Positions 53,006 to 61,895 of a stretch of DNA of 64,000 nucleotides are shown one piece after another. Source of the stretch: BP-464 sp963825415 (GTDB lineage: Bacteria; Actinomycetota; Thermoleophilia; Solirubrobacterales; Solirubrobacteraceae); assembly GCA_963825415.1 (NCBI GenBank), contig CAWGTD010000003.1, positions 496,001 to 560,000 of the forward strand, in the 5' to 3' direction. Made by a program: the position numbers and the translations under genes. The first letter of the stretch is position 1. The number at the start of each line of letters is the position of its first letter. The notes under the pieces are model-generated. The model did not search any database, was not told the origin of the DNA, and worked only from the letters and a program-made list of their open reading frames with translations.

Positions 53006-53659
53006 ATGCCCCGTGGCGAGCGACTGGATGCGGCGCGGCTGTACTTCGTCTGCGACCGCGCACCCGGCGGGCGGCCGCTGGCCGACGTGCTCGCCGCCGC
53101 GCTGCGCGGCGGGGTCGACGTCTTCCAGCTGCGCGACAAGGACGCAAGCGACGACGAGCTGCTCGAGGCCGGGGCGGTCGCCCGCGCGCTGTGCGAGGAG
53201 GCGGGAGCGTTGTTCGTCCTCAACGACCGGCCCGACCTCGTCGAGGCGATCGGCGCCGACGGGGTCCACGTAGGCCAGGGCGACGCGGCGATCGCAGACG
53301 CCCGCGCGGCGGTCGGGCCCGACCGCCTCGTCGGCCTGTCCACCCACGCGCCCGAGCAGCTTGCCGCGGCGCGGGGCGCCGACTACGTCGCGGTCGGCCC
53401 CGTGTACGAGACGCCGACCAAGCCGGGGCGCCCGGCGGTCGGCCTGGACTACGTGCGCCACGCGGCGGCGCACGCGACGCTGCCGTGGTTCGCGATCGGC
53501 GGCATCGACACGGCGAACGTCGCGACCGTCGCCGCAGCCGGCGCCCGGAGGATCGTCGTCGTGCGCGCGATCGCGCTGGCCGCCGACCCCGAGGCGGCCG
53601 CCCATGCGCTGCGAGCACCACTGACGGCCCCCAGCGGAGACCTCGTTGGGGCGTCGTAG
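53006..53659 (+). CDS. thiE: Thiamine-phosphate synthase
   Basis: 217 residues from ATG 53006. It couples HMP-PP and thiazole phosphate. Motifs: RLYFVCDRAPGG, GGVDVFQLRDKDASDDELLE, ALFVLNDRPDLVEAIGADGV (LNDRxD), HVGQGDAAIADARA, ADYVAVGPVYETPTKPGRPA and FAIGGIDTANVATV. It is divergent from the riboswitch-controlled thiO operon with only a short gap. The sequence before the ATG lacks a ribosome-binding site, so it may be leaderless and not under the riboswitch. Confidence 0.95.
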   Translation: MPRGERLDAARLYFVCDRAPGGRPLADVLAAALRGGVDVFQLRDKDASDDELLEAGAVARALCEEAGALFVLNDRPDLVEAIGADGVHVGQGDAAIADARAAVGPDRLVGLSTHAPEQLAAARGADYVAVGPVYETPTKPGRPAVGLDYVRHAAAHATLPWFAIGGIDTANVATVAAAGARRIVVVRAIALAADPEAAAHALRAPLTAPSGDLVGAS

Positions 53660-54147
53660 CCGCAAGCGCAGCGCCGCCTCCGCTCCGCCGCGCCCGGCCG
53701 CCACACCCAGCGAGCAGCCGCGGCCGGACCGCTACGCGCGGTCGCGGGCACGCGACGCCGAGGTGCGCGCCGCGCTCGCCCCGCTGGAGCCGGGCGAGCG
53801 GCCCGACCGCCGTCACCGTGGCGGCGATCCTCGCCGTCGTGCTGGCCGTGGCGAACGTCGTCGCCGCCGTGGCGGGCGCGGACGTCGGCAACGACGCGGG
53901 GTCGTTCACCGTGATCTCGACGGCGCTGCTCGTCGTCTCGGCGGCCGGGATGTGGCGCGCGCGCTACTGGGCGGTGCTCGGCTTCCAGGTGATCCTCGGC
54001 TTCCAGGTGATCATCCTGTCGATCGCGCTGGTCCGGGTCGAGAAGTGGTGGGTGGCGCTGATCGTGGTCGTGCTCATCGGCCTCGGCGGATGGCTGTTCT
54101 GGAAGCTCGTCCGCGCCATGGCCCGGCTGCAGATGCCGCAGCGCTAG
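53646..54147 (+). CDS. Small membrane protein with basic N-terminus, frameshifted
   Basis: The likely start is TTG 53646, overlapping the thiE end. The first 55 residues are Arg/Ala/Pro-rich (GRRSRKRSAASAPPRPAATP ... LAPLEPGERP). The frame then breaks near 53805 and resumes TAVTVAAILAVVLAVANVVA. Three to four transmembrane helices follow (TVISTALLVVSAAGMW, AVLGFQVILGFQVIILSIAL, VALIVVVLIGLGGWLFWKL). Removing one base gives 166 residues. A short direct repeat GFQVILGFQVI is in helix 3. The function is unknown; such proteins are common beside thiE or lpd in actinobacteria by my recollection, which is untested. Confidence 0.6.
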
Positions 54148-54164
54148 TACTAGGGTCCAGCGCC

Positions 54165-55538
54165 ATGGCCGACACCTCGTTCGATTGCGTCGTCATCGGG
54201 TCAGGGCCGGGTGGCTACGTCGCGGCGATCCGCGCGGCCCAGCTCGGCATGAAGACGGCCGTGGCGGAGAAGGACCAGGTCGGCGGACGCTGCCTGAACT
54301 ACGCGTGCATCCCGGCCAAGGCGGTGCTGCGCACCGCCGACGTGCTCTCCGAGATTCGTGACGCCGCCGAGTTCGGCCTGAAGGTCTCCGACCCGGAGGT
54401 CGACTTCGCGGGCGTACAGGCGCGCCGCGAGAAGATCATCAAGACCCTGACCGGCGGCGTCGCGGGGCTGTTCAAGAAGAACGGCATCGAGCTGCTGGAG
54501 GGCGAGGCGTCGCTCGTCGGGCCCAAGGAGGTCAGCATCGGGGGCAAGTCGGTCGCGGCGGGCAAGGCGATCGTGCTCGCCACCGGGTCGATCGCCAAGC
54601 CGATCCCCGGCACCGAGTTCGGCGGGCGCGTGATCGGCACCGAGGAGGCGTGGGCGCTCTCCGAGCTGCCCGCCACGATGGTGGTGGTGGGCGCCGGCGC
54701 TTCGGGCACCGAGATCGCCTCCGCCTACGCGCGCCTGGGCACCAAGGTGCAGCTCTTCGAGGGCCTCGACCGCGTGCTGCCGACCGAGGACCCCGACATC
54801 TCCAAGCTCGCCGAGCGCGGCTTCAAGAAGCAGGGCATCGAGGTCCACACCAAGACCTTCGTCGAGAACGTCAAGACCAACGGCAAGTCCGTCACGTTCA
54901 GCTACGGCGACGAGAAGGGCGAGGCGGACTGGCTGGTGATCGCCGCCGGCCGCGGGCCCGACGCCGACGCGCTCGGCCTGGACGCCGCGGGCGTGAAGCT
55001 CACCGAGCAGGGGCTCGTGGCCGTCGACGGCGCGCTGCGCACCAGCGTCGAGGGCATCTGGGCGATCGGCGACCTCGTGCCGGGGCCGGCGCTGGCCCAC
55101 AAGGCCTCCGACGAGGGGATCATCGCCGTCGAGGACGCCGCCGGGCTCGAGACGCATCCGATCGCCCACGAGGACATCCCACGGGCCACGTTCTGCATGC
55201 CGAACGTCGCCAGCTTCGGCCTGACCGAGGCCCAGGCCAAGGAGGCCGGCCACGACGTCGTCGTCGGCAAGGTGCAGTACGGAGCCGTCGGCGGCGGCAC
55301 GGTCTACGGCGACCGGACCGGGCTGGTGAAGATCGTCGGCGAGAGCAAGTACGGCGAGCTGCTCGGCGGCCACATCGTCGGCTCAAAGGCGCCCGAGCTG
55401 ATCCAGGAGCTCGTCAACGTTCGCGCGCTCGAAGGCGGCTATCCGGAGGTTGCGCGCATGATCCATGGCCATCCGACCCTTGCCGAGGCCGTGATGGAAG
55501 CCGCCCGCGCAGCCGATGGCTGGCTCATCCACGGCTAG
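54165..55538 (+). CDS. lpd: Dihydrolipoamide dehydrogenase (E3)
   Basis: 457 residues from ATG 54165. FAD motif VIGSGPGGYVAAIRAAQLGM. The redox disulfide is GGRCLNYACIPAKAVLRTAD (C-x4-C; the usual Val between Asn and Cys is Ala here). NAD motif VVVGAGASGTEIASAYARLG. FAD site GIWAIGDLVPGPALAHKASD, and the dimer-interface active base ARMIHGHPTLAEAVMEAARA (HxHPTxxE). It reoxidises lipoamide of the E2 proteins encoded downstream and may serve both complexes. The last 23 bases overlap the next gene. Confidence 0.95.
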   Translation: MADTSFDCVVIGSGPGGYVAAIRAAQLGMKTAVAEKDQVGGRCLNYACIPAKAVLRTADVLSEIRDAAEFGLKVSDPEVDFAGVQARREKIIKTLTGGVAGLFKKNGIELLEGEASLVGPKEVSIGGKSVAAGKAIVLATGSIAKPIPGTEFGGRVIGTEEAWALSELPATMVVVGAGASGTEIASAYARLGTKVQLFEGLDRVLPTEDPDISKLAERGFKKQGIEVHTKTFVENVKTNGKSVTFSYGDEKGEADWLVIAAGRGPDADALGLDAAGVKLTEQGLVAVDGALRTSVEGIWAIGDLVPGPALAHKASDEGIIAVEDAAGLETHPIAHEDIPRATFCMPNVASFGLTEAQAKEAGHDVVVGKVQYGAVGGGTVYGDRTGLVKIVGESKYGELLGGHIVGSKAPELIQELVNVRALEGGYPEVARMIHGHPTLAEAVMEAARAADGWLIHG

Positions 55539-55980
55539 CGCCTTCTACTTCGACCTCGCCGATCCAGTCGCGTATCTGGAGGCCGAGCGCCTCCGCGTCG
55601 ACGACCCGGCGATCGAGTGGGTCCCGGTGCTGGCGCCGCCCGTGTTCCGCTGCGCCGAGGAGGTCGCCTCGCTGCGCGAGGACGTCGAGCGGCGCGCCGA
55701 CGAGATGGGGCTGCAGGCGGTGCGCTGGCCCGACCCGTTCCCGTTCGACAGCGAGACCGCGATGCTCGCCGCCACCTACGCCAAGCAGATCGGGCGCGCG
55801 GTGGCGTTCTCGCTGGCCGCGTTCCGCCAGGCCTACGCCGCCGGGCGGTCGCTGGCCGAGACCGACAACGTCCTGCTCGCCGCCGCCGCCTGCGAGATGC
55901 ACCCGCGCGCGGTGCTCAAGGCGCTGGAGAGCCGCGGCGTGCGCGCGGCCCTCGACGAAGCCACGGCGCAAGCGGCATGA
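55516..55980 (+). CDS. DsbA-fold isomerase/oxidoreductase-like protein
   Basis: 154 residues, overlapping lpd by 23 bases. The start SAFYFDLADPVAYLEAERLR is typical of the 2-hydroxychromene-2-carboxylate isomerase/DsbA group (FYFD..SPYaYL). It lacks CxxC. The rest is helical (TYAKQIGRAVAFSLAAFRQA, ETDNVLLAAAACEMHPRAVL). It is shorter than typical DsbA-like isomerases (about 200 residues). Function unknown; co-expressed with lpd. Confidence 0.65.
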   Translation: MAGSSTASAFYFDLADPVAYLEAERLRVDDPAIEWVPVLAPPVFRCAEEVASLREDVERRADEMGLQAVRWPDPFPFDSETAMLAATYAKQIGRAVAFSLAAFRQAYAAGRSLAETDNVLLAAAACEMHPRAVLKALESRGVRAALDEATAQAA

Positions 55981-56216
55981 GGGCCAACCGCGAGTACCGG
56001 CTGATGCACCGGCGCGGAGGGCTCGCGCCGAGCCGGCTGGCCGATCCTGGGCGCTTCGACCAGGTCGAGATCGTCGAGATCGCCTCGGGCGAAACGATCC
56101 TTCTGTGGGACGTTCCGGCGCGCGAGGCACCGGCGCTTCTGCGCGAGCTGCGCGCCGATCTCGCGCAGCTCGAGGCCGAGGAATTCGTCGCCCGCTGGTA
56201 CGAGCGCCAGGAGTAG
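55977..56216 (+). CDS. Small protein, unknown function
   Basis: 79 residues from ATG 55977, overlapping the previous stop as ATGA. It begins RANREYRLMHRRGGLAPSRL, then QVEIVEIASGETILLWDVPA (a two-strand beta unit) and ALLRELRADLAQLEAEEFVA, a helix, ending RWYERQE. No family recognised. The gene order is conserved with its coupled neighbour, and it precedes the E1-alpha gene by 62 bases, where a promoter for the dehydrogenase operon could lie. Confidence 0.6.
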   Translation: MRANREYRLMHRRGGLAPSRLADPGRFDQVEIVEIASGETILLWDVPAREAPALLRELRADLAQLEAEEFVARWYERQE

Positions 56217-56278
56217 ATCGCGCCGAAAGATCGCGGCCGCCGGGCCGGTCGGTCCCGCGGCCTGTACGCTGAATCCGG

Positions 56279-57388
56279 ATGGGCGACCACCCACTCCCGG
56301 AGCCCGCGGTGGCCACCGAGTGGCTCGCCACGATGCTGCTCATCCGCCGCTTCGAGGAACGCGCCGGCGAGATGTACGCGAAGGCCAAGGTCGGGGGCTT
56401 CCTGCACCTGGCCATCGGCGAGGAGGCGACGATCGTCGGCTCCGTGCGCGCGCTGCGCGAGGCCGACTACCTGATCTCGACGTATCGCTCGCACGGGCAC
56501 GCCCTGGCGCGGGGCACGAGCCCCAACGCGGTGATGGCCGAACTGTTCGGCAAGGAGGACGGCTGCTGCCGGGGCCGCGGCGGGTCGATGCACATGTTCG
56601 ACCTCGAGCGGCGCTTCATGGGCGGCTACGGGATCGTCGGCGGCAACCTGCCGATCGCCGCCGGCTTCGCGCTCTCCTCCGACTACCAGGGCACCGACGA
56701 CGCCACGCTCTGCCAGTTCGGCGACGGCGCGTCCAACCAGGGCACGTTCGGCGAGACGCTCAACCTCGCCGCGCTGTGGCACCTGCCGGTCGTGTTCATG
56801 GTCACCAACAACCGCTTCGGAATGGGCACGGCGCTCGAGCGCCACTCGGCGGTGACCGACCTGCACAAGCGCGGCGAGGGCTTCGGCGTGCCGGGCATGC
56901 GCTGCGACGGGATGGACCCGCTCGACATGCACGCGGTCACCAGCGAGGCGCTGCGGATCGCCCGCGAGGAGCGCCGGCCGATCCTGGTCGAGGCGCTGAC
57001 CTACCGCTTCCGCGGCCACTCGATGGCCGACCCGGAGGAGTACCGCACCAAGGAGCAGGTCGAGGAGTGGCGCAAGCGCGACCCGATCCTCACGTTCGGC
57101 GACCGGCTCGTGGCCGAGGGCGTCATCGACGCCGACCGGCGCGAGGCGATGGACGCCGAGGCGATCGCGCGCGTCGACGAGGCCGTGGCGTTCGCCGACG
57201 CCTCGCCGTTCCCCGCCCCGACGTCGCTCTACGACGACGTCTACGTGCTCGGCGGCCAGGTGCGCGGCTGGTGGTCGGTCGACACGACCCATCCGGAGAG
57301 CGGGCCGCCGACCCACCCCGAGGAGTCGTCCACCGGCGAGGTGCCGCAGGCGATGACCGCCGCGCTCGAGGCCGGAGAGGACACCTGA
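56279..57388 (+). CDS. pdhA: 2-oxoacid (probable pyruvate) dehydrogenase E1 component, alpha subunit
   Basis: 369 residues. Thiamine-diphosphate half-site: GGYGIVGGNLPIAAGFALSS and the TPP/metal motif CQFGDGASNQGTFGETLNLA. LISTYRSHGHALARGTSPNA holds the catalytic His pair, and GRGGSMHMFDLERRFMGG is conserved in pyruvate-type E1. The C-terminal tail past residue 320 is long and proline-rich. It makes acetyl-CoA (or a branched acyl-CoA) with the next genes. The stop overlaps E1-beta (TGATG). Confidence 0.88.
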   Translation: MGDHPLPEPAVATEWLATMLLIRRFEERAGEMYAKAKVGGFLHLAIGEEATIVGSVRALREADYLISTYRSHGHALARGTSPNAVMAELFGKEDGCCRGRGGSMHMFDLERRFMGGYGIVGGNLPIAAGFALSSDYQGTDDATLCQFGDGASNQGTFGETLNLAALWHLPVVFMVTNNRFGMGTALERHSAVTDLHKRGEGFGVPGMRCDGMDPLDMHAVTSEALRIAREERRPILVEALTYRFRGHSMADPEEYRTKEQVEEWRKRDPILTFGDRLVAEGVIDADRREAMDAEAIARVDEAVAFADASPFPAPTSLYDDVYVLGGQVRGWWSVDTTHPESGPPTHPEESSTGEVPQAMTAALEAGEDT

Positions 57389-58398
57389 TGGCCGCCACCG
57401 AAGAGCGCGTCGGCACGCGCGTCCTGCGCTACCGCGAGGCGCTGAACGAGGCGCTGCGCGAGGAGATGCAGCGCGACGAGAACGTGGTCCTCATGGGCGA
57501 GGACATCGGCGTCTTCAACGGGGCGTTCAAGGTCACCAACGGCCTGCTGGAGGAGTTCGGCGAGAAGCGCGTCCGCGACACGCCGATCTCCGAGAACACG
57601 ATCGTCGGCATGGGCGTCGGCGCCGCGATGACCGGCCTGCGCCCGGTGGTCGAGCTGATGACGATCAACTTCTCGCTGCTGGCGCTCGACCAGATCGTCA
57701 ACCACGCCGCGCACATCCACTACATGTTCGGCGGGCAGGTCCGCGTGCCGCTCGTGGTGCGGATGCCGCAGGGAGCCGGCCACCAGCTCGGCCCGACCCA
57801 CTCGCATTCCTGGGAGGCGCTCTTCGTGCACGTGCCCGGGCTGCTGGTCGCGGTCCCCTCGACCGCGGCCGACGCGAAGGGGCTGCTCAAGGCGGCGATC
57901 CGCGACGACAACCCGGTGGTCTTCATCGAGCACGAGTACCTCTACGGCCAGCGCAGCGAGGTGCCGGAGGGCGAGCACGTCGTCGACTTCGGCCAGGCCG
58001 CCATCCGCCGCGAGGGCACCGACGTCACGCTGATCGGCATCTCGCGCATGGCGGTGACCGCCGAGAAGGCGGCCGGCGTCCTGAGCTCCGAGCACGGCGT
58101 CGAGGCCGAGGTCATCGACCCGCGCACGCTGCGCCCGCTGGACCTCGACACGATCCTCGCCTCGGTGCGCAAGACCACGCGCTGCGTGATCGTCGAGGAG
58201 GGCTGGCCGCACGGCGGCGTGGGCGCGAACCTCGCGGCGCTCATCCAGGAGCAGGCCTTCGACTGGCTCGACGCGCCGATCGGCCGCGTGACCGGCGCCG
58301 ACGTGCCGATGCCCTACTCCAAGCCGCTGGAGGAGATCGCCTACCCGCACGAGCCGCAGGTCGTCCAGGCCGCGCTCGCCACGATCCGGGACTCCTAG
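57388..58398 (+). CDS. pdhB: 2-oxoacid dehydrogenase E1 component, beta subunit
   Basis: 336 residues from ATG 57388. Motifs: VVLMGEDIGVFNGAFKVTNG (TPP-binding Glu), TPISENTIVGMGVGAAMTGL, QGAGHQLGPTHSHSWEALFV and EAEVIDPRTLRPLDLDTILA. VEEGWPHGGVGANLAALIQE in the C-domain gives the E2 contact. It pairs with the alpha subunit above. E2 starts 3 bases after its stop. Confidence 0.92.
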   Translation: MAATEERVGTRVLRYREALNEALREEMQRDENVVLMGEDIGVFNGAFKVTNGLLEEFGEKRVRDTPISENTIVGMGVGAAMTGLRPVVELMTINFSLLALDQIVNHAAHIHYMFGGQVRVPLVVRMPQGAGHQLGPTHSHSWEALFVHVPGLLVAVPSTAADAKGLLKAAIRDDNPVVFIEHEYLYGQRSEVPEGEHVVDFGQAAIRREGTDVTLIGISRMAVTAEKAAGVLSSEHGVEAEVIDPRTLRPLDLDTILASVRKTTRCVIVEEGWPHGGVGANLAALIQEQAFDWLDAPIGRVTGADVPMPYSKPLEEIAYPHEPQVVQAALATIRDS

Positions 58399-58400
58399 CC

Positions 58401-59727
58401 GTGGGCGACGTCGTGATGCCCCGCCTGTCGGACTCGATGGAGGAGGGCACGATCCTGAAGTGGCTCAAGGCCGCGGGCGACGAGGTCCGCCGCGGCGAGG
58501 AGCTCGTCGAGATCGAGACCGACAAGGCCACGATGACCTACGAGGCCGACGCCGACGGCGTGCTCGACATCGTCGCCGCCGAGGGCGACACGCTGCCGAT
58601 CGGCACGCTGATCGCGCGGATCGGTGGCGAAGCCTCCGCCACTCCGGCCTCCGGCAACGGCGCGGCCGCGGCCGTGGGCGATCAAACCGACCACATAGGT
58701 GCATTGGATAGCCCAACCCCGGCGGTCGTGGCCCCGGCCGCGCCGGCGCCGGTCCCGGCGACCGCGGCCTCCTCGCTGCCCGACCGAGCCGACCGAGCGC
58801 CCGAAGGCCTCGCCGCTCGCCCGCCGCATCGCCCGCGAGCGCGGCGTGTCGCTGCAGGGCGTCGCGGGCACCGGCCCGGGCGGCCGCATCGTCCGCGCCG
58901 ACGTCGAAGCCGCGGCGACCGCGCCCGGCACGGCGCCTGCCGCCCCGACAAGCCCCTCGCCCTCGGTGCCCGCGCCGGCGCTCGCGCCCTCGGCTTCGGA
59001 GACCGGGACGGCCAAGGGCGACGTCACCGTCGTCGAGCTCACGCGCACGCAGCAGGTCGTCGCACGGCGCATGGCCGAATCGCGCGCCACGGTGCCGGAC
59101 TTCACGCTGACGACCGCGATCGACATGGAGCGCTGCGTCGAGCTGCGTGCCGACGTCAAGGCGCTCGGCGGCGGGGCACACGCCGCCGAAGGCGGTGGGT
59201 CCGAGACGCCGTCCTACAACGACATGGTCGTCAAGGCGTGCGCGCTGGCGCTGCGCGAGTACCCGCGCGCCAACGGCTCCTACCGCGACGGGCGCTTCGA
59301 GCTGTATTCGCGCGTCAACGTCGGCGTCGCGGTGGCGGCGCAGGACTCGCTCGTCGTGCCGACCGTCTTCGACGCCGACCGGCACTCACTCGGTGACATC
59401 GCGCGGACGACCCGCGCCCTCGCCGAGCGGGTCCGCGCGGGCACGGTCACGCCGCCCGAGCTGAGCGGCGGCACCTTCACCGTCTCCAACCTCGGCATGT
59501 ACGGCGTGACGAGCTTCACCGCGGTCATCAACCCGCCGCAGGCGGCGATCCTGGCGGTCGGCGCGATGACGCAGCAGGCGGTCGTGCGCGAGGGCGAGCT
59601 GGTCGCCCGGCACGTGATGCCCGTGACGCTCGCCTGCGATCACCGCATCCTCTACGGCGCCGACGCCGCGGAGTTCCTGGCTCGCATCCGCGAGCTGCTC
59701 GAACAGCCTGTCGCGCTGCTGCTCTAG
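58401..59727 (+). CDS. pdhC: 2-oxoacid dehydrogenase E2 acyltransferase, frameshifted in the linker
   Basis: It starts VGDVVMPRLSDSMEEGTILK; the lipoyl domain carries the lipoyl-lysine in IETDKATMTYEADADGV. After an Ala/Pro linker the frame breaks near 58782. The other frame continues PTERPKASPLARRIARERG, then GVAGTGPGGRIVRADVEA (E3-binding domain). The catalytic core follows (VVARRMAESRATVPDFTLTT, SYNDMVVKACALALREYPRA, FTVSNLGMYGVTSF, TLACDHRILYGADAAEFLAR with the D-H-R catalytic His). Removing one base gives 441 residues. Without the correction the core would be separated from the lipoyl domain and the complex dead. Confidence 0.9.
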
Positions 59728-60321
59728 GAACCGAGCTGGCTGAGCGCCTGGGCCACGGCGTCGGAGCTGCCGTCGACGATGCCGCCCGCCGCGTCGCCGA
59801 CCTTCTCGACGGTCTGCCCTGTGACGGGGGCGACCGGGGCCACGGTGGTGCCGACGTGCTTGGTCACCCTGCGCACGGTCTCACCCGTCGGGCCGGTGAT
59901 GCGGCGGACCGTCTCGCCCGTCTGGGGAACGGTGCTCGAGCCGGGCTGGCCGTCCGCCTGAGCGCCCGGGGTCGCGCCCGAAGCGGCGGTGGTCTGTTGC
60001 GCGGGCGACTGCTGCCCCGCACCCGGAGTTCCCGCCGCCCTGATCGGCACCGCCGCCCTGACCCGCACGGCGACGAGTCGCCGGCGCTGCGGGAGCGGGC
60101 GCGAGCGTCAGCGGCGCGCTCGAGGCGCCCGCTGACGCAACGCTGCTCGGTTGGGACTCCCCTGACGCCAGCTTCGAGAACGAGCTCGGCGATGGACCGA
60201 GATCGTCAGGCCATCCACGAAAGGCGACGACCGAACTGACCACCAGCAACAGGACGCTTGCGGCGACCGCGATCGAAAGACCGGCGCCGAGGGAGCCCAC
60301 GAGTTCGCGTGTTCCGCGCAC
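59724..60321 (-). CDS. Membrane-anchored extracytoplasmic protein, frameshifted
   Basis: GTG 60321 gives VRGTRELVGSLGAGLSIAVA-ASVLLLVVSSVVAF, an N-terminal transmembrane anchor. A Ser/Ala/Pro stalk follows (GPSPSSFSKLASGESQPSSV). The frame breaks near 60075 and resumes VRAAVPIRAAGTPGAGQQSP to a repetitive tail (GETVRRITGPTGETVRRVTK, TVAPVAPVTGQTVEKVGDAA). The repeats GETVRRxT and GQTVEKV suggest a flexible surface-exposed segment. Removing one base gives 198 residues. No enzymatic motif. Its stop overlaps the E2 stop of the opposite strand by 4 bases. Confidence 0.6.
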
Positions 60322-60325
60322 GGGG

Positions 60326-60703
60326 TCAGCATCGGCAGGATCGCGGCGGCCCTTGAGTGCACCGGTTACTGGTTCGCCAGGCCCCCGCCAGCAGGCCCAG
60401 GAACACGACCACCAGCAGCGCGCTGCCGGCGCGGTCGACCGCCACGATCGCGGGCAGGTCCGGGCGGCGGCGACGCAGCAGGCGGCCGCCGATCGGCGCC
60501 AGCACCGCCACCGTGAGCAGGTTGAAGAACATCGCCAGCAGCAGGCCGGGGACGAGGCCGGTGTGCTCGCCCGAGATCGGCAACGGCCCGAGCAGCACGC
60601 CCTCGATCGCCGTCAGCACGACGAACAGCGGCCATTGCGTGGTGCCCCGGGCCCGCCAGCGCAGGCGGGCGCGCCAGACGGCGTCACCTCCTCCATCGGG
60701 CAT
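60326..60703 (-). CDS. Small integral membrane protein, unknown function
   Basis: 125 residues in this reading. Three hydrophobic helices: WPLFVVLTAIEGVLLGPLPI, GLVPGLLLAMFFNLLTVAVL and GSALLVVVFLGLLAGAW. The C-terminus RTSNRCTQGPPRSCRC is odd. Another frame ends LLAGGLANQ and a stop at 60366, which would fit a one-base deletion in the GGGGG run near 60388, so the true end may be earlier. It lies just upstream of the anchored protein gene and divergent from the second dehydrogenase operon. Confidence 0.5.
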   Translation of the reverse strand: MPDGGGDAVWRARLRWRARGTTQWPLFVVLTAIEGVLLGPLPISGEHTGLVPGLLLAMFFNLLTVAVLAPIGGRLLRRRRPDLPAIVAVDRAGSALLVVVFLGLLAGAWRTSNRCTQGPPRSCRC

Positions 60704-60824
60704 TGGCGAAGGGTAGAGTCATGGGAAGTAGGGAGTACTCAGAGCGTGCCGAGCGGCGATCCCGCGAAGCGCGAAGTGGGCCGGAAGCGGAAGATCCCGC
60801 GTGGCCCTGGACTTGGAGAGGGTT

Positions 60825-61895
60825 ATGGCCACGAAGACCGCAGGCGCGAAAGCGCCGGCGCCGGGGGAGACCGGCGACGCGTCACACCTGACCACGGAGG
60901 ACCGTGTGGCGCTGCTGCGCTACATGCTCCTGATGCGCGGGCTCGAGGAGCGCGCGATGAACCTGTACCGCCAGGGCAAGGTCCCCGGCTCTTTCTACGA
61001 CGGCTACGGCCAGGAGGCCGTGTCGGTGGGCTCGACGTTCGCGATGTCGCCCATCGACCGCCTGTGCATCCTGCACCGCGACCTCGGCGGCCACCTCGTG
61101 CGTGGCGTCACGCCGTCGCGCGTGCTCAGCCAGTACATGGGCCGCGACGCGGGCATCACCGGCGGCCGCGACGGCAACGTGCACTTCGGCGACTACCGCC
61201 TGGGCTGCGTCGGCATGGTCTCGATGCTGCCCGACATGATGCTCGTCGCCACCGGCATGGCGATGGCGTTCAAGATGCGCGGCGAGAAGCGCTGCGCGAT
61301 CACGTGGTTCGGCGACGGCTCGACGTCGCGCGGCGATTTCCACGAAGCCATGAACTGGGCCGGGGTCCAGCAGCTGCCCGTGATCTTCGTGCTGGAGAAC
61401 AACCAGTACGCCTACTCGACGCCGACCGAGCAGCAGTTCGCCGTCGACCCCGTCGAGCGCGCCGAGGCCTACGGGTTCGTCGGCTTCAAGGTCGACGGCA
61501 ACGACGCCGAGGCGATGTTCGAGGCCACCCGCACGGCGCGCGAGCGCGCGCTTGCCGGCGAGGGCCCGACGCTGCTGGAGGCCGTGACGATGCGCATGCA
61601 CGGCCACGCCGCGCACGACGACATGAAGTACGTGCCCAAGGAGAAGGTCGAGGAGTGGCGCAAGAAGGACCCGATCGACCGCCAGGCCGCACGGGTGGCC
61701 GAGCTGGGCGTCGACGTCGACGCGCTGCGCGCCGAGGTCCAGGCCGAGATCGACAAGGCCACCGAGGAGGCGCTCGCCGGGCCGATGCCCGATCCGGCGA
61801 CGGCGACCGACCGCGTCTTCTACGAGGGCGAGGAAGACCTGTTGCTGGGCGACGGCCAGGCCCCGTACTCCGGGTTCACGGAGGCCAAGGCCTGA
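60825..61895 (+). CDS. Second 2-oxoacid dehydrogenase E1 alpha subunit (branched-chain or pyruvate type)
   Basis: 356 residues from ATG 60825 (MATKTAGAKAPAPGETGDAS), preceded by GGAGAGGG. Motifs: MLLMRGLEERAMNLYRQGKV, YDGYGQEAVSVGSTFAMSPI, LCILHRDLGGHLVRGVTPSR (catalytic His region), CAITWFGDGSTSRGDFHEAM (TPP motif GDGSTSRGD) and ENNQYAYSTPTEQQFA. The YDGYGQEA phrase and GDGSTSRG differ from the first copy and lean to branched-chain alpha-ketoacid dehydrogenase, but I cannot settle this. Confidence 0.85.
   Translation: MATKTAGAKAPAPGETGDASHLTTEDRVALLRYMLLMRGLEERAMNLYRQGKVPGSFYDGYGQEAVSVGSTFAMSPIDRLCILHRDLGGHLVRGVTPSRVLSQYMGRDAGITGGRDGNVHFGDYRLGCVGMVSMLPDMMLVATGMAMAFKMRGEKRCAITWFGDGSTSRGDFHEAMNWAGVQQLPVIFVLENNQYAYSTPTEQQFAVDPVERAEAYGFVGFKVDGNDAEAMFEATRTARERALAGEGPTLLEAVTMRMHGHAAHDDMKYVPKEKVEEWRKKDPIDRQAARVAELGVDVDALRAEVQAEIDKATEEALAGPMPDPATATDRVFYEGEEDLLLGDGQAPYSGFTEAKA

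Noticed and set aside
60703..60891. Short plus-strand frame before the second E1-alpha gene (starting near 60703)
   Set aside because: It overlaps the true start of the E1-alpha gene in another frame, is Arg/Glu-rich without motif, and has no counterpart to support it.
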